From contig JBOGCF010000007.1 of assembly GCA_051656605.1 (NCBI GenBank), positions 124,001 to 188,000 of the forward strand: DNA of 64,000 nt, given 5' to 3'. Origin of the DNA: UBA12018 sp051656605. GTDB lineage: Bacteria; Bacteroidota; Bacteroidia; Bacteroidales; CAMTPD01. Position numbers and translations under genes: made by a program. The notes under the pieces were generated by a model, which ran no database searches, was not told the DNA's origin, and was given only the letters and a program-made list of their open reading frames with translations. This document shows, piece after piece, positions 36,579-45,278 of the stretch (the first letter of the stretch is position 1; each line of letters opens with the position of its first letter).

Positions 36579-37847
36579 TTAAAATCTTGTCTTCCACAAT
36601 TTCCGCAAATGATCAGCAAGTTTTGCCTCTGACGGATTATTTTGTGGCACCCAAACAGACCGATTTACAATCTCCTTAGGCAGATACTCTTGTGCTGCGA
36701 AATTATTCTCATAATCATGAGAATATTTGTACTCTTTACCATAGTCAAGCTCTTTCATCAGTGACGTGGGAGCATTTCGCAAGTGCAATGGAACCGGTAA
36801 ATTTCCTGTTTTCTGAACCAAGTCAAGCGCATCATTAATTGCCATATATGCTGAATTACTTTTAGGACTCGCTGCCAAGTAAATGGCTGTTTGCGAAAGA
36901 ATGATACGTCCTTCTGGCCAACCAATCTTCTGCAAAGCATCAAAACAAGCATTTGCCAGAAGTAATGCATTCGGGTTAGCCAATCCAATATCTTCGGCAG
37001 CCGAGATAACCAAACGACGGGCTATAAACTTTGGGTCTTCACCTCCGGCTACCATACGGGCCAACCAATAAACTGCACCATCGGGATCACTACCACGTAT
37101 TGATTTAATAAAAGCAGAGATTATATCGTAATGCATTTCTCCACCTTTATCATATGCGGCAGGATTCTCTTGCAAACGTTCGGTAACCTTTTCATCTGTT
37201 ATAACGATCGTATTCTCCGTTTCGGCCTCAACAACCAACTCTAATATATTAAGCAATTTACGGGCATCACCTCCAGAAAAACGAATCATTGCATCACTCT
37301 CTTGTAATACAATATTCTTCTTACTTAATACAACATCACTGGAGAGAGCATTGTTTAATAATTTTATCAAATCAGAACGGTCAAGCGACTTAAGCACATA
37401 CACTTGACACCTCGACAACAATGGTCGTATTACCTCAAAAGATGGGTTTTCTGTAGTTGCGCCAATCAGGGTAATTATACCTGTTTCTACAGCATGAAGT
37501 AAAGAATCTTGCTGAGCTTTACTAAACCGATGAATCTCATCAATAAATAAAATAGGAGAAACAGTATTAAAGAATCGATTTGATTTTGCTTTATCAATAA
37601 CCTCTCTTACATCTTTAACACCCGAACTTATTGCGCTCAGAGTATAGAAAGGAGCATCAAGTTTTGATGCAATAATTTGAGCCAAGGTCGTTTTGCCCAC
37701 CCCTGGCGGTCCCCATAAAATGAATGACGGAATTCTTCCCGACTCTACCATCTTTCGCAACACAGCATTTTTGCCAACAAGATGTTGCTGACCTATATAG
37801 TCATCTAGATTATGAGGTCGCATTCGTTCTGCCAAAGGCTTGTTCAT
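36579..37847 (-). CDS. rarA: Replication-associated recombination ATPase RarA (MgsA)
   Basis: 422 residues of the clamp-loader-like AAA+ family acting at stalled replication forks. It has PLAERMRPHNLDDYIGQQHL, Walker A LWGPPGVGKTTLA, Walker B ILFIDEIHRFSKAQQD, sensor 1 LIGATTENPSFEV, and the C-terminal tetramerisation/MgsA domain with GSDPDGAVYWLARMVAGGEDP. Full length. It is transcribed away from the mini-gene region to the right. Confidence 0.95.
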   Translation of the reverse strand: MNKPLAERMRPHNLDDYIGQQHLVGKNAVLRKMVESGRIPSFILWGPPGVGKTTLAQIIASKLDAPFYTLSAISSGVKDVREVIDKAKSNRFFNTVSPILFIDEIHRFSKAQQDSLLHAVETGIITLIGATTENPSFEVIRPLLSRCQVYVLKSLDRSDLIKLLNNALSSDVVLSKKNIVLQESDAMIRFSGGDARKLLNILELVVEAETENTIVITDEKVTERLQENPAAYDKGGEMHYDIISAFIKSIRGSDPDGAVYWLARMVAGGEDPKFIARRLVISAAEDIGLANPNALLLANACFDALQKIGWPEGRIILSQTAIYLAASPKSNSAYMAINDALDLVQKTGNLPVPLHLRNAPTSLMKELDYGKEYKYSHDYENNFAAQEYLPKEIVNRSVWVPQNNPSEAKLADHLRKLWKTRF

Positions 37848-38138
37848 AGTCTCTTATGTATTTATTCTTATGTGCAACGCATACATCTATCATGCTTTAT
37901 TCAAAGTTTTAATTGATAAATACACCGTTATATCCTACAAACTTACAAAACATTTCTCAGTTCGACGCCATTGTACCCCTTGCAACTGCAAGACGACACA
38001 ATTCACTCTCAACGAAGCCATCATCCAAAATATAAATAATGTATATTCTCAAAATAGTCCGACATAATTGAGAACCAAACAGAAATTGCAGGTGTTTAAA
38101 ATAAAGAAGTATAACCACAGCAAAAGAAGGAGGTTCGT

Positions 38139-38246
38139 ATGAGATTCATGTACTTTTTATATAATCTAATTTTCAGATTATTCCAAGATCTACAAGCTAT
38201 CAAGAATGAAATTCGCTTTAGAATTCTAAAAAAGCAAATTGCATAA
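38139..38246 (+). CDS. 35-residue mini-protein with strong ribosome binding site
   Basis: ATG at 38139 to TAA at 38246. GAAGGAGGT precedes the start with the ideal 5-base gap, striking because most genes here have no Shine-Dalgarno. The product begins MRFMYFLYNLIFRLFQDLQA and ends in a basic helix (RFRILKKQIA), giving an amphipathic, probably membrane-associated peptide. A perfect hairpin with a U-run starts 52 bases after the stop. It stands alone between rarA and the efflux genes. No family recognised; it could be a leader peptide, a toxin-like peptide or a regulator. Confidence 0.6.
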   Translation: MRFMYFLYNLIFRLFQDLQAIKNEIRFRILKKQIA

Positions 38247-38298
38247 ATACGCAAAACAACAATGGTGTATAAATACAGTGAGTAAACTACAAACAGAT

Positions 38299-38328
38299 GG
38301 GATGCAAAAGCATCCCTTTATTTATTTC
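38299..38328 (+). terminator. Terminator after the mini-gene
   Basis: GGGATGC (38299-38305), AAAA loop, GCATCCC (38310-38316), then TTTATTTATTT. A textbook intrinsic terminator. The rest of the 37848-38426 gap shows no other gene. Confidence 0.9.
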
Positions 38329-38426
38329 TAAAAACTATGCCATGACACTCTCTAGACACAAACTTATTTCTATACATGTTTGTTAAATACTAAACTAACA
38401 AGTAAAACATACGTTAAGTATAGAAT

Positions 38427-39440
38427 ATGGACACTGAAAACAAAAGAAAAGGATTTGGCTTGCGTAATATAATCTTACTAAGCCTTTTGTTAATCATCAC
38501 TATAGGTGCTGCAATTTGGTGGTGGCATAATTATAATAAATACATCACTACCGACGATGCTAATTTAGATAGTTATACGATCGCAATATCACCAGAAATC
38601 ATGTCTAAAATCGTTGCACTACATGTAGAAGAAGGCGACTCTGTAAAAAAAGGAATGTTACTCATCGAGCTAGACAGTTCTACATTTGTGGCTCAACTAA
38701 ATGAAGCCTTTGCTTCTAAAAAGCAATTAGAAGACAATCTTCAACTCGAAAAAGCAAATCTAAACTCTACAAAACGAAGTCTTGAATTAGATAAGTTATC
38801 TGGCAACTTGGCAAAAACAAATTATGAACGCGCCAACAGACTTTTGCCTAAAGGAGCTGTTTCAGTCGAAGAGTTTCAAGCAAGACAAGAAACCTATGCA
38901 GCGTCACAAGTACAAATAAAACTTGCCGAAGATCAAATATCAGTAGCTCAAGCGCAAATTAAAGCAACAGAATCAGCTATAGCGAAAGCAGATGCTGCTA
39001 TCGAGTCAATTCTTGTACAATTAGGTTATTGCAAGATTTTGGCACCGGAGGATGGTATAATTGCTAAAAGATGGATGTATACAGGTGATGTTGCTCAACC
39101 CGGACAAACAATCTTTACCATCAACAAAGGAAAAGACATTTGGCTATCAATCTATCTCGAAGAAACTAAGTTTGAGAATATATTTATAGGACAAGAAGTA
39201 CAATATACACTTGATGCATTTAATAACGTAACCTTCAAAGGAAAGATTTTTTATATTGGTTCGAATGCCGCATCAGAATTTTCATTAATTCCACCAAACA
39301 ATGCATCCGGCAACTATACAAAAGTTACCCAACGCATTCCGATCAAAATATCCATTGATAGTATCATCGGAAAAAAAGAATATGTAGAAAAAGTGAAACT
39401 TGTATCGGGAATGTCTGCAAATGTCAAAATCATCAAATAA
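38427..39440 (+). CDS. HlyD/EmrA-type membrane fusion protein of an efflux pump
   Basis: 337 residues. One N-terminal membrane helix (~14-31), then TTDDANLDSYTIAISPEIMSKI typical of EmrA, the lipoyl/beta-barrel half 'VEEGDSVKKGMLLIELD', a long alpha-hairpin coiled coil (~75-195), and the second lipoyl half 'ILAPEDGIIAKRWMYTGDVAQPGQ'. It couples the inner-membrane transporter encoded next to an outer-membrane channel, which is not encoded nearby. The stop lies 20 bases inside the next gene, indicating coupled translation. Confidence 0.92.
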   Translation: MDTENKRKGFGLRNIILLSLLLIITIGAAIWWWHNYNKYITTDDANLDSYTIAISPEIMSKIVALHVEEGDSVKKGMLLIELDSSTFVAQLNEAFASKKQLEDNLQLEKANLNSTKRSLELDKLSGNLAKTNYERANRLLPKGAVSVEEFQARQETYAASQVQIKLAEDQISVAQAQIKATESAIAKADAAIESILVQLGYCKILAPEDGIIAKRWMYTGDVAQPGQTIFTINKGKDIWLSIYLEETKFENIFIGQEVQYTLDAFNNVTFKGKIFYIGSNAASEFSLIPPNNASGNYTKVTQRIPIKISIDSIIGKKEYVEKVKLVSGMSANVKIIK

Positions 39441-41046
39441 CATAGTAAGTACCACTGCAACCCCCAGCACATACAAATGGATGGTGTTAGGGAATGTTAT
39501 GATTGGCACATTCATGGCTGTATTAGATGCTACAGTCGTAAACACAGGATTGCCAACTATCATGGGCGACTTGGGTGCTAGCCTTAACACCTCAGAATGG
39601 ATACTAACCGGATACATGCTTGCACTAGCAGCAATGCTTCCTGCAGCTGCGTGGTTTGCCGAAAAGTTTGGCTATAAAAAAGTCTACTTTCTAGCGCTCT
39701 TTCTATTCACCTTTAGTTCATTCATGTGTGGCAACTCGCGATCTATCGAAGAACTTATCTTCTGGCGGATTATCGAAGGTATAGGAAGTGGTGCAATTAT
39801 GCCCATCGGTATGGCCATTGTCACCAAAGAATTTCCACCAGAAGAGCGTGGAGTTGCTTTAGGCTTTTGGGCTGTAGCCTCGGCCGCATCCGTTTCATTC
39901 GGTCCACTGATCGGAGGATATCTTGTTGACAATTTCAACTGGAACTACATCTTTTATATCAATGTACCGATTGGAGTAATTGGAATCTTAATCACATTGA
40001 TAATCCAAAAAGAGAATAAATCTGCCACGAGCATGCCTTTTGACATACCGGGCATCATTACCTCTTCTATCTTCTTACCGGTATTTCTTTACGGTCTTAC
40101 AGAAGTAAACTCATCAACCAACGCACAAGGATGGAATAGTCCCATTGTAATGGGCTGTATGTTTGCATCCGGAATATTCTTCATACTATTCATCGTTGTA
40201 GAATTAAGTGTATCACATCCATTGATCGACTTGCGCTTGCTCAAAGAACGTAACTTTGCAATAACCAACATTGTATTGTTTGTTTTTGCAATCGGCATGT
40301 TTGGCAGTACGTTCCTTATACCTCTTTATCTGCAAGAAAGCTTAGGCTATTCCGCTTATCAATCGGGATTCTTTTTCCTCCCCGTAGGATTCATCCAAGG
40401 CATAGTCTCCCCAATTGCAGGACAACTCAACCAACGCATCAATCCGAAGATATTGATAATAAGCGGACTCATCATTATGGCAATCAGCTTCTATATGAAC
40501 TATTACTTATCATACATGACAGAAAGTGGGTACATTTATCTCAGCCTTTACTTTCGGGGAGCAGGTATGGGAATGGTATTTTCACCTTTGATGGCAGTAT
40601 CTTTAAACAATATTCCGGTACAAAAGATAGCACAAGCCTCTAGTATTTCCAATATCATCAGACAAGTTGGCGGTAGTTTTGGTGTTGCATTGTTTAGTTA
40701 TCAACTTACACAACGCACTAATTATCATACCGAGATATACAACGAACAACTCAATTATACGAGTCAAATCTATCGTGATGTTGTGTCAAACATATCTCAG
40801 TTCTTGCATACCGATGCAAGTGTAACAAAGCATACAGCATCAGAAATAAGCGAACAACTAATCATTAGTCACATCAATTCCGAAGCCTATATTGGCGGCA
40901 TAAATGATGTATTCTTTATTGTTCTAGCTCTTACTCTTATATCTATTCTTCCCGTTTTCTTTTTAAAAATAAAGAAACACACCAAGAGTACAAAGCCCGA
41001 TACTGTTTCAACGCAAATCGTACAACACAACGATGTTCAAAGTTAA
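39421..41046 (+). CDS. MFS drug efflux transporter, DHA2 (EmrB/QacA) family
   Basis: 541 residues with about fourteen membrane helices. Motif LDATVVNTGLPTIMGDLGAS (helix 1, ~22-41), then EKFGYKKVYF (motif A loop) and GSGAIMPIGMAIVTKEFPPEERG, are typical of the 14-helix drug/H+ antiporters. A TTG seven codons upstream could extend the frame, but the ATG at 39421 is the better start. With the EmrA-like gene it forms a two-gene tripartite-pump unit; substrates cannot be inferred. A tandem hairpin element follows the stop. Confidence 0.93.
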   Translation: MSKSSNNIVSTTATPSTYKWMVLGNVMIGTFMAVLDATVVNTGLPTIMGDLGASLNTSEWILTGYMLALAAMLPAAAWFAEKFGYKKVYFLALFLFTFSSFMCGNSRSIEELIFWRIIEGIGSGAIMPIGMAIVTKEFPPEERGVALGFWAVASAASVSFGPLIGGYLVDNFNWNYIFYINVPIGVIGILITLIIQKENKSATSMPFDIPGIITSSIFLPVFLYGLTEVNSSTNAQGWNSPIVMGCMFASGIFFILFIVVELSVSHPLIDLRLLKERNFAITNIVLFVFAIGMFGSTFLIPLYLQESLGYSAYQSGFFFLPVGFIQGIVSPIAGQLNQRINPKILIISGLIIMAISFYMNYYLSYMTESGYIYLSLYFRGAGMGMVFSPLMAVSLNNIPVQKIAQASSISNIIRQVGGSFGVALFSYQLTQRTNYHTEIYNEQLNYTSQIYRDVVSNISQFLHTDASVTKHTASEISEQLIISHINSEAYIGGINDVFFIVLALTLISILPVFFLKIKKHTKSTKPDTVSTQIVQHNDVQS

Positions 41047-41078
41047 TCGTAAGAACATAATTCAATCTTAGTGAATAA

Positions 41079-41108
41079 CAAATCGTCAGGTCGGCACCTG
41101 ACGATTTG
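41079..41108. repeat. Tandem hairpin element, copy 1
   Basis: CAAATCGTCAGGT (41079-41091) and ACCTGACGATTTG (41096-41108) form a perfect 13-bp stem with loop CGGC. No U-run follows directly. Confidence 0.8.
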
Positions 41109-41119
41109 AAACTAGTGAA

Positions 41120-41161
41120 GACAGAATCGTCAGGTCGGCATCTGACAATTCTGTCTTTATT
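41120..41161 (+). terminator. Tandem hairpin element, copy 2, likely terminator of the efflux operon
   Basis: GACAGAATCGTCAGGT (41120-41135) and ATCTGACAATTCTGTC (41140-41155) form a 16-position stem with one mismatch and one G-U pair, the same CGGC loop and core (TCGTCAGGTCGGCA) as copy 1, followed by TTTATTACTT. Confidence 0.8.
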
Positions 41162-41216
41162 ACTTCCAAACAACGCTATTGTTTGAATTTTATTCGCATA
41201 TTACGGCGTTTTTATG

Positions 41217-41224
41217 TAAATTTG
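41217..41224 (+). promoter_or_regulatory. Candidate -7 box (TAAATTTG) for the M23 gene
   Basis: TAAATTTG lies 22 bases before the ATG at 41247. Only a weak TTCG occurs ~20 bases upstream. It would give a very short leader. Confidence 0.45.
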
Positions 41225-41246
41225 CCAAATAACAATTTCATGCAAA

Positions 41247-42290
41247 ATGAGAAACACTTCGATACCCACAATATTAATAGGTTCAGCAACTGTAATTATT
41301 TTAGCACTGTTTAGCTGCGCCCGTCAAATATCGGAGCCCATATATAAACCAATCAACATACAACCCAGAGTTGATTCAATTAGATATTCGGCAGCAAACA
41401 TCAAACGAGCCGATTCTCTGATTAGTGTTTTACTTGACTTGAAACTTGCTCCGATTCAGATACAAGAAGATGAGCCAAGTAGTAATCAACACTCTCCGAT
41501 CAAATTCAGTGCATACGACATGCAACATGTACGCACAAACAATCACAAACCGTTTAAAGAACAAGATACCGTTTTGGTACAATTGAAAAACGAATTTTCA
41601 AATCCTCTACCAAACGCTAAGCTTATATCACAATACATGGGCCGTCGTCGCAGCCACACAGGCGTAGACCTCAAAACAAAAGCAAACGATACGATTAAAT
41701 CTGCATTTGATGGCAAGGTAAGATTGGCAAAACGATATGGCGCATATGGCAACGTGATCGTGATACGACACTACAATGGCCTCGAAACGGTATATAGCCA
41801 CAACTCCAAAAACCTTGTCAAAGCTGGTGACGAAGTAAAAAGCGGACAGCCCATCGGACTTACGGGTCGCACGGGCCGTGCTACCACCGAACACTTACAT
41901 TTCGAAGTGCGTGTAAAAGGAAAACATGTTAATCCAAACTTATTTTTCAACTTTACCGGACAAGAAATTGAAGAAGACAAAATGTATTTAATCAAACGAC
42001 CGGGCGACAATTTTGTGATTCGAACCCCTCGTGACATTACTAAAGGAAGCAAGAAGTCAGCAACTAAATCAACAACACTAAAAAGCGCTACAACCGCAAG
42101 CACTGCTAGTACTACAACGAGTACAGCAACCGCACAAAGCGATACAGAGGTTTATTACGTTGTAAAATCCGGAGATAGCCTCGATAAGATTGCACGCAAG
42201 ACAGGCAGTTCGGTAAACAATATTTGCGAGTTAAATGACATTAAAAAGACAACAGTCTTAAGAATTGGTCGTAAATTGCGTGTTAAATAA
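41247..42290 (+). CDS. M23 peptidase lipoprotein with C-terminal LysM domain
   Basis: 347 residues. An N-terminal hydrophobic segment ends in LFSC (Cys24), a likely lipobox. The M23/LytM domain (~120-245) has zinc ligands in HTGVDLK (His, Asp) and HLHFEVR (H-x-H). A Thr/Ser/Ala-rich linker (~270-298) leads to a C-terminal LysM domain (YYVVKSGDSLDKIARKTGSS...). All metal ligands seem present, so it is probably an active endopeptidase cutting peptidoglycan cross-links, anchored by lipid and by LysM. It is likely co-transcribed with the DUF695 gene 34 bases downstream. Confidence 0.9.
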   Translation: MRNTSIPTILIGSATVIILALFSCARQISEPIYKPINIQPRVDSIRYSAANIKRADSLISVLLDLKLAPIQIQEDEPSSNQHSPIKFSAYDMQHVRTNNHKPFKEQDTVLVQLKNEFSNPLPNAKLISQYMGRRRSHTGVDLKTKANDTIKSAFDGKVRLAKRYGAYGNVIVIRHYNGLETVYSHNSKNLVKAGDEVKSGQPIGLTGRTGRATTEHLHFEVRVKGKHVNPNLFFNFTGQEIEEDKMYLIKRPGDNFVIRTPRDITKGSKKSATKSTTLKSATTASTASTTTSTATAQSDTEVYYVVKSGDSLDKIARKTGSSVNNICELNDIKKTTVLRIGRKLRVK

Positions 42291-42324
42291 TAATGAAACA
42301 ATATTCAGCGAATAGAATAATCAA

Positions 42325-42759
42325 ATGGTATTAAAAGACGAATGGTTCAGCGCTTTGTCAGAAAACGAAGACGGACAAATGATCATAATAAGCGGTCGTG
42401 ACGAAATCAACGATTTTGCAAAATCAGGCAAATTCAAAGACCGTATTGAGATTACATGGAAATACGAACCTTTTGAAAAAGGAATGCCCGACGAGCAAAC
42501 AGCGGAGCTGATGGAAGAGGTAGAAATCGCTTTACGTAAAGCGGTAGAGAAAGATAAACTCGCTATCTTGACCGGAGTTTACACCGGTGCTGCCGAAAAA
42601 GTTTGGGTATTCTACGCACGCACATCTGTTGTGTTCGGAGAAAGACTAAATGAAGCTTTAGCAAATTTTGAGCTATTGCCAATTCAAATATACGTAGAGA
42701 AAGACCCTGAATGGGACGAGTATCTAGATATGTACGAAATGAAAAGCTGGGGTGAATAA
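42325..42759 (+). CDS. DUF695 family protein
   Basis: 144 residues, cytosolic, acidic. EWFSALSENEDGQMIIISGRDEIN at the start and the C-terminal YVEKDPEWDEYLDMY are characteristic of DUF695. No catalytic residues are known. It follows the M23 lipoprotein gene, and its stop codon lies inside a terminator hairpin. Confidence 0.82.
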   Translation: MVLKDEWFSALSENEDGQMIIISGRDEINDFAKSGKFKDRIEITWKYEPFEKGMPDEQTAELMEEVEIALRKAVEKDKLAILTGVYTGAAEKVWVFYARTSVVFGERLNEALANFELLPIQIYVEKDPEWDEYLDMYEMKSWGE

Positions 42760-42777
42760 CCTCAGCTTTTTTTATTT
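42742..42777 (+). terminator. Terminator overlapping the end of the DUF695 gene
   Basis: AAAAGCTGGGGT and ACCTCAGCTTTT form a stem (42742-42770, one G-U pair) followed by TTTTATTTTC. The TAA stop (42757-42759) is in the stem-loop, so the gene and terminator overlap. Confidence 0.85.
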
Positions 42778-42867
42778 TCTAAGCAGACTTTCAATACTCT
42801 CCTTGCAGAACAACCCACTGTTCTTATTCGAATTAACATAAATACGCACAAGTTAGCTTCGCTATTA

Positions 42868-42900
42868 TTTGTTTTTTACAAAAAATCTTTAATATCTTTG
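42868..42900 (+). promoter_or_regulatory. Promoter of the thiamin operon
   Basis: TTTG (42868-42871), 21 bases, TATCTTTG (42893-42900): a good Bacteroidota promoter. Transcription would begin within a few bases of the riboswitch. Confidence 0.75.
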
Positions 42901-42904
42901 TAGC

Positions 42905-42977
42905 GAAAGGGGGTGCCTATTGTGGCTGAGATTATACCCTATGAACCTGAACGGGTAATGCCGGCGTAGGAATTTTC
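42905..42977 (+). promoter_or_regulatory. TPP (THI-box) riboswitch
   Basis: Conserved elements in order: GGGGTGC, CTGAGA, ACCC, GAACCTGA, GGGTAATGCCGGCGTAGGAA. GAAA and TTTC at the ends can close P1. It senses thiamin diphosphate and controls thiD and the genes behind it. Downstream, CCCTCCTTTGC (42987-42997) can pair with the 5' strand GCGAAAGGGGG (42903-42913), a possible alternative fold. No U-run terminator follows, so translational control or Rho-like control is more likely. Confidence 0.96.
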
Positions 42978-43006
42978 AACAACCTTCCCTCCTTTGCTAT
43001 CTGCAT

Positions 43007-43843
43007 ATGGAAACAAAACTTTATCGCTATCCCACTGCACTAACCATCGCCGGATCTGATTCGAGCGGAGGCGCAGGGATTCAAGCCGATCTCAAAACTT
43101 TCTCTTCATTGGGAGTGTATGGCGCATCAGCCATCACCGCAATCACGGCTCAAAACACAAGAGGCGTACGATCTATTCAACCAATCGACACATCGGTTTT
43201 TAAAGATCAAATCGACATGGTGTTTGAAGATTTATATATCGATGCCGTCAAAACCGGAATGATACACAACGACAAAGCAGCCGAGATTACAGCCCAAGCT
43301 ATTCGCCAATACCAACCACTACATTTGGTAGTTGATCCGGTAATGGTATCTACAAGCGGAACAAAACTGATTGAAGACTCTACCATTGAGATTATCAAAC
43401 ACACGTTATTCCCGCTCGCATCTGTAATTACACCCAATATTTGCGAAGCCGAACTACTTTCAGGAACTACAATTAGTTCGATTCCTGACATGCTAGAAAC
43501 AGCCCAAAAGCTGCTCTCTTTCGGATGCAAATCAGTATTGCTAAAAGGCGGACACTTATCGGGCAATCGCATGGTTGATGTCTTTATAGACAACGAAGGC
43601 AATACAGCCATGTTTGAATCGGAATTGTGCAATACGAACAACACACATGGCACCGGATGTACGCTATCTTCGGCTATTACAGCCAATCTTGCAAAAGGTC
43701 ATGCTTTGACCGAAGCGATACATTTGGCTAAAACATATATTTCGGCTGCAATCCAGAACGGTGCCGACACCTTTGCCGGTCATGGACACGGAGCCGTAAA
43801 TCATTTCTTTGCACCGCAACCACTTCATAAAGTTAAACTCTAA
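43007..43843 (+). CDS. thiD: Hydroxymethylpyrimidine/phosphomethylpyrimidine kinase
   Basis: 278 residues; phosphorylates HMP and then HMP-P to HMP-PP for thiamin synthesis. TIAGSDSSGGAGIQADLKTF at residues ~13-32 and 'NTHGTGCTLSSAITANLAKG' near the C-terminus (ATP site, catalytic Cys in a GTGC loop) are diagnostic of the ribokinase-fold ThiD. First gene after the TPP riboswitch, 16 bases before thiS. Confidence 0.96.
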   Translation: METKLYRYPTALTIAGSDSSGGAGIQADLKTFSSLGVYGASAITAITAQNTRGVRSIQPIDTSVFKDQIDMVFEDLYIDAVKTGMIHNDKAAEITAQAIRQYQPLHLVVDPVMVSTSGTKLIEDSTIEIIKHTLFPLASVITPNICEAELLSGTTISSIPDMLETAQKLLSFGCKSVLLKGGHLSGNRMVDVFIDNEGNTAMFESELCNTNNTHGTGCTLSSAITANLAKGHALTEAIHLAKTYISAAIQNGADTFAGHGHGAVNHFFAPQPLHKVKL

Positions 43844-43859
43844 ATAGCACCGGGATTCT

Positions 43860-44060
43860 ATGAAAATAACACTCAACGATCAATCATTCGAAGTAGAAGA
43901 AAAAATTACGCTTCAAGCATTTATGAACTCTTTGCAACGAAGCCTAGACGGACTAGCTGTTGCTATTGACTACGAAGTGATACCTCGCAATACTTGGGAT
44001 GATGTGATCTTAGTAGACGGCATGAGTCTTATTGCCATTCATGCCGTATCGGGAGGATAA
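43860..44060 (+). CDS. thiS: Sulfur carrier protein ThiS
   Basis: 66 residues of the ubiquitin-like fold ending in Gly-Gly (AIHAVSGG), the tail that is adenylated and thiocarboxylated to donate sulfur to ThiG. Size and ending are exact for ThiS. The adenylating enzyme ThiF is not encoded in the visible operon. The last codons and stop (GGGAGGATAA) also form a Shine-Dalgarno for the next gene three bases later. Confidence 0.93.
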   Translation: MKITLNDQSFEVEEKITLQAFMNSLQRSLDGLAVAIDYEVIPRNTWDDVILVDGMSLIAIHAVSGG

Positions 44061-44063
44061 CCT

Positions 44064-44654
44064 ATGAAGCTCATCGGTATCACCCACGAATACTTCTTCT
44101 CAAATGAAGATGTATGCATCAACGCTCTTCTCGACAATGGACTCGACCGTTTACATATACGTAAGCCTGGCGCGACAATGCAAGAGATGATGCATTTGAT
44201 ACAACACATTCACCCGATGCATTATCCGAAGATATCGCTCAACGATCATCATGAGCTTGCTCTAGGATATAAACTCGGAGGTATACATATCAATAGTCGT
44301 AACCCGAACGCATTACAAGGTTATCAGGGCTTGATCAGCAAATCATGCCATACAATTGAAGAACTTGAATCAATACAGCTCTTCGATTATGTATTCTTAA
44401 GCCCTATATTCAACAGTATTTCAAAGGCAAATTACCAGTCGGCTTTCACACTCGACCAACTCTATACTTTAGCTCAAAGAGGCATAATCAACGAAAAGGT
44501 TATTGCGCTTGGTGGCATATCTGCAACAAACATCAAGCAAGTAAAAGAAATAGGGTTTGGCGGAGCTGCTCTACTGGGAGCACTTTGGGGACAAGAAAAC
44601 ATACAACCGCACGAATGCGTTAATCGCCTATTGGCCATAAAAGAAAAACAATGA
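44064..44654 (+). CDS. tenI: ThiE/TenI-like TIM-barrel protein
   Basis: 196 residues. It follows the thiamin phosphate synthase fold (RLHIRKPG, SLNDHHELAL, VIALGGIS), but the pyrophosphate-binding 'GVHLGQxD' segment is changed to GGIHINSRN and the 'GPxxxTxTK' loop to SPIFNSISK. This points to a TenI-type thiazole tautomerase or a diverged ThiE rather than the main synthase, which follows next. It overlaps that gene by four bases (ATGA). Confidence 0.82.
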   Translation: MKLIGITHEYFFSNEDVCINALLDNGLDRLHIRKPGATMQEMMHLIQHIHPMHYPKISLNDHHELALGYKLGGIHINSRNPNALQGYQGLISKSCHTIEELESIQLFDYVFLSPIFNSISKANYQSAFTLDQLYTLAQRGIINEKVIALGGISATNIKQVKEIGFGGAALLGALWGQENIQPHECVNRLLAIKEKQ

Positions 44655-45274
44655 ATACACTTCAATTTATCACACATCAGACCGATCAATACAGCTATAT
44701 CGACTCAGCACTGCTAGCACTGCAAGGAGGATGCCGATGGATACAGTTGCGCATGAAAGATGCTTCGGAAGCCGAAATAGAAGCTACAGCTCTACAATTA
44801 AAGCCTATTTGCAAACAATACAACGCAACCTTTATTATCGATGATCACGTTCAAGTTGCGATCAACATTGGTGCACACGGCGTACACTTGGGCAAGAATG
44901 ATATGCCTGTAAGCGAAGCCCGTAAACTAATGGGCAATAAATACATTATCGGAGGCACAGCCAATACATTTGAAGACTTGAAACAGCTGGTTGTCGATGG
45001 TGTAGACTATGTCGGCTTAGGACCGTTTCGCTTTACACAAACCAAGAAGAATCTCAGCCCAATCTTAGGCCTTGACGGATATTTGTCTATATTGAAAGCA
45101 TGTAGCGAACATCGCATCCACATCCCCATTGTCGCAATTGGCGGTATTACCATCCACGATATACAAGACCTTACAGCGATAGGCATTAAACAAATCGCTT
45201 TATCGTCGACCATATTACAAGCTACCGATCCGGTGGCCGAAACTCAATTGATCCTAAAAACACTCAATAAATAA
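44651..45274 (+). CDS. thiE: Thiamin phosphate synthase
   Basis: 207 residues; joins HMP-PP and the thiazole phosphate. It has WIQLRMKDASE, FIIDDHVQVAINIGAHGVHLG with KNDMP after it, GLGPFRFTQTKKNLSPILG and VAIGGI. All binding loops are present, including the TQTK loop that TenI lacks. It lies between tenI and thiG, four bases overlapped on one side and four bases apart on the other. Confidence 0.94.
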   Translation: MNTLQFITHQTDQYSYIDSALLALQGGCRWIQLRMKDASEAEIEATALQLKPICKQYNATFIIDDHVQVAINIGAHGVHLGKNDMPVSEARKLMGNKYIIGGTANTFEDLKQLVVDGVDYVGLGPFRFTQTKKNLSPILGLDGYLSILKACSEHRIHIPIVAIGGITIHDIQDLTAIGIKQIALSSTILQATDPVAETQLILKTLNK

Positions 45275-45278
45275 ACAC

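Noticed and set aside
37840..38067. 75-codon plus-strand frame starting inside rarA's 5' end
   Set aside because: No Shine-Dalgarno, odd composition and no domain; the nearby 35-codon frame at 38139 has far better signals.
42005..42045. GATTCGAACCCCTCG resembling the T-arm of a tRNA
   Set aside because: It lies in frame inside the M23 peptidase gene and no acceptor or anticodon stem can be built around it.
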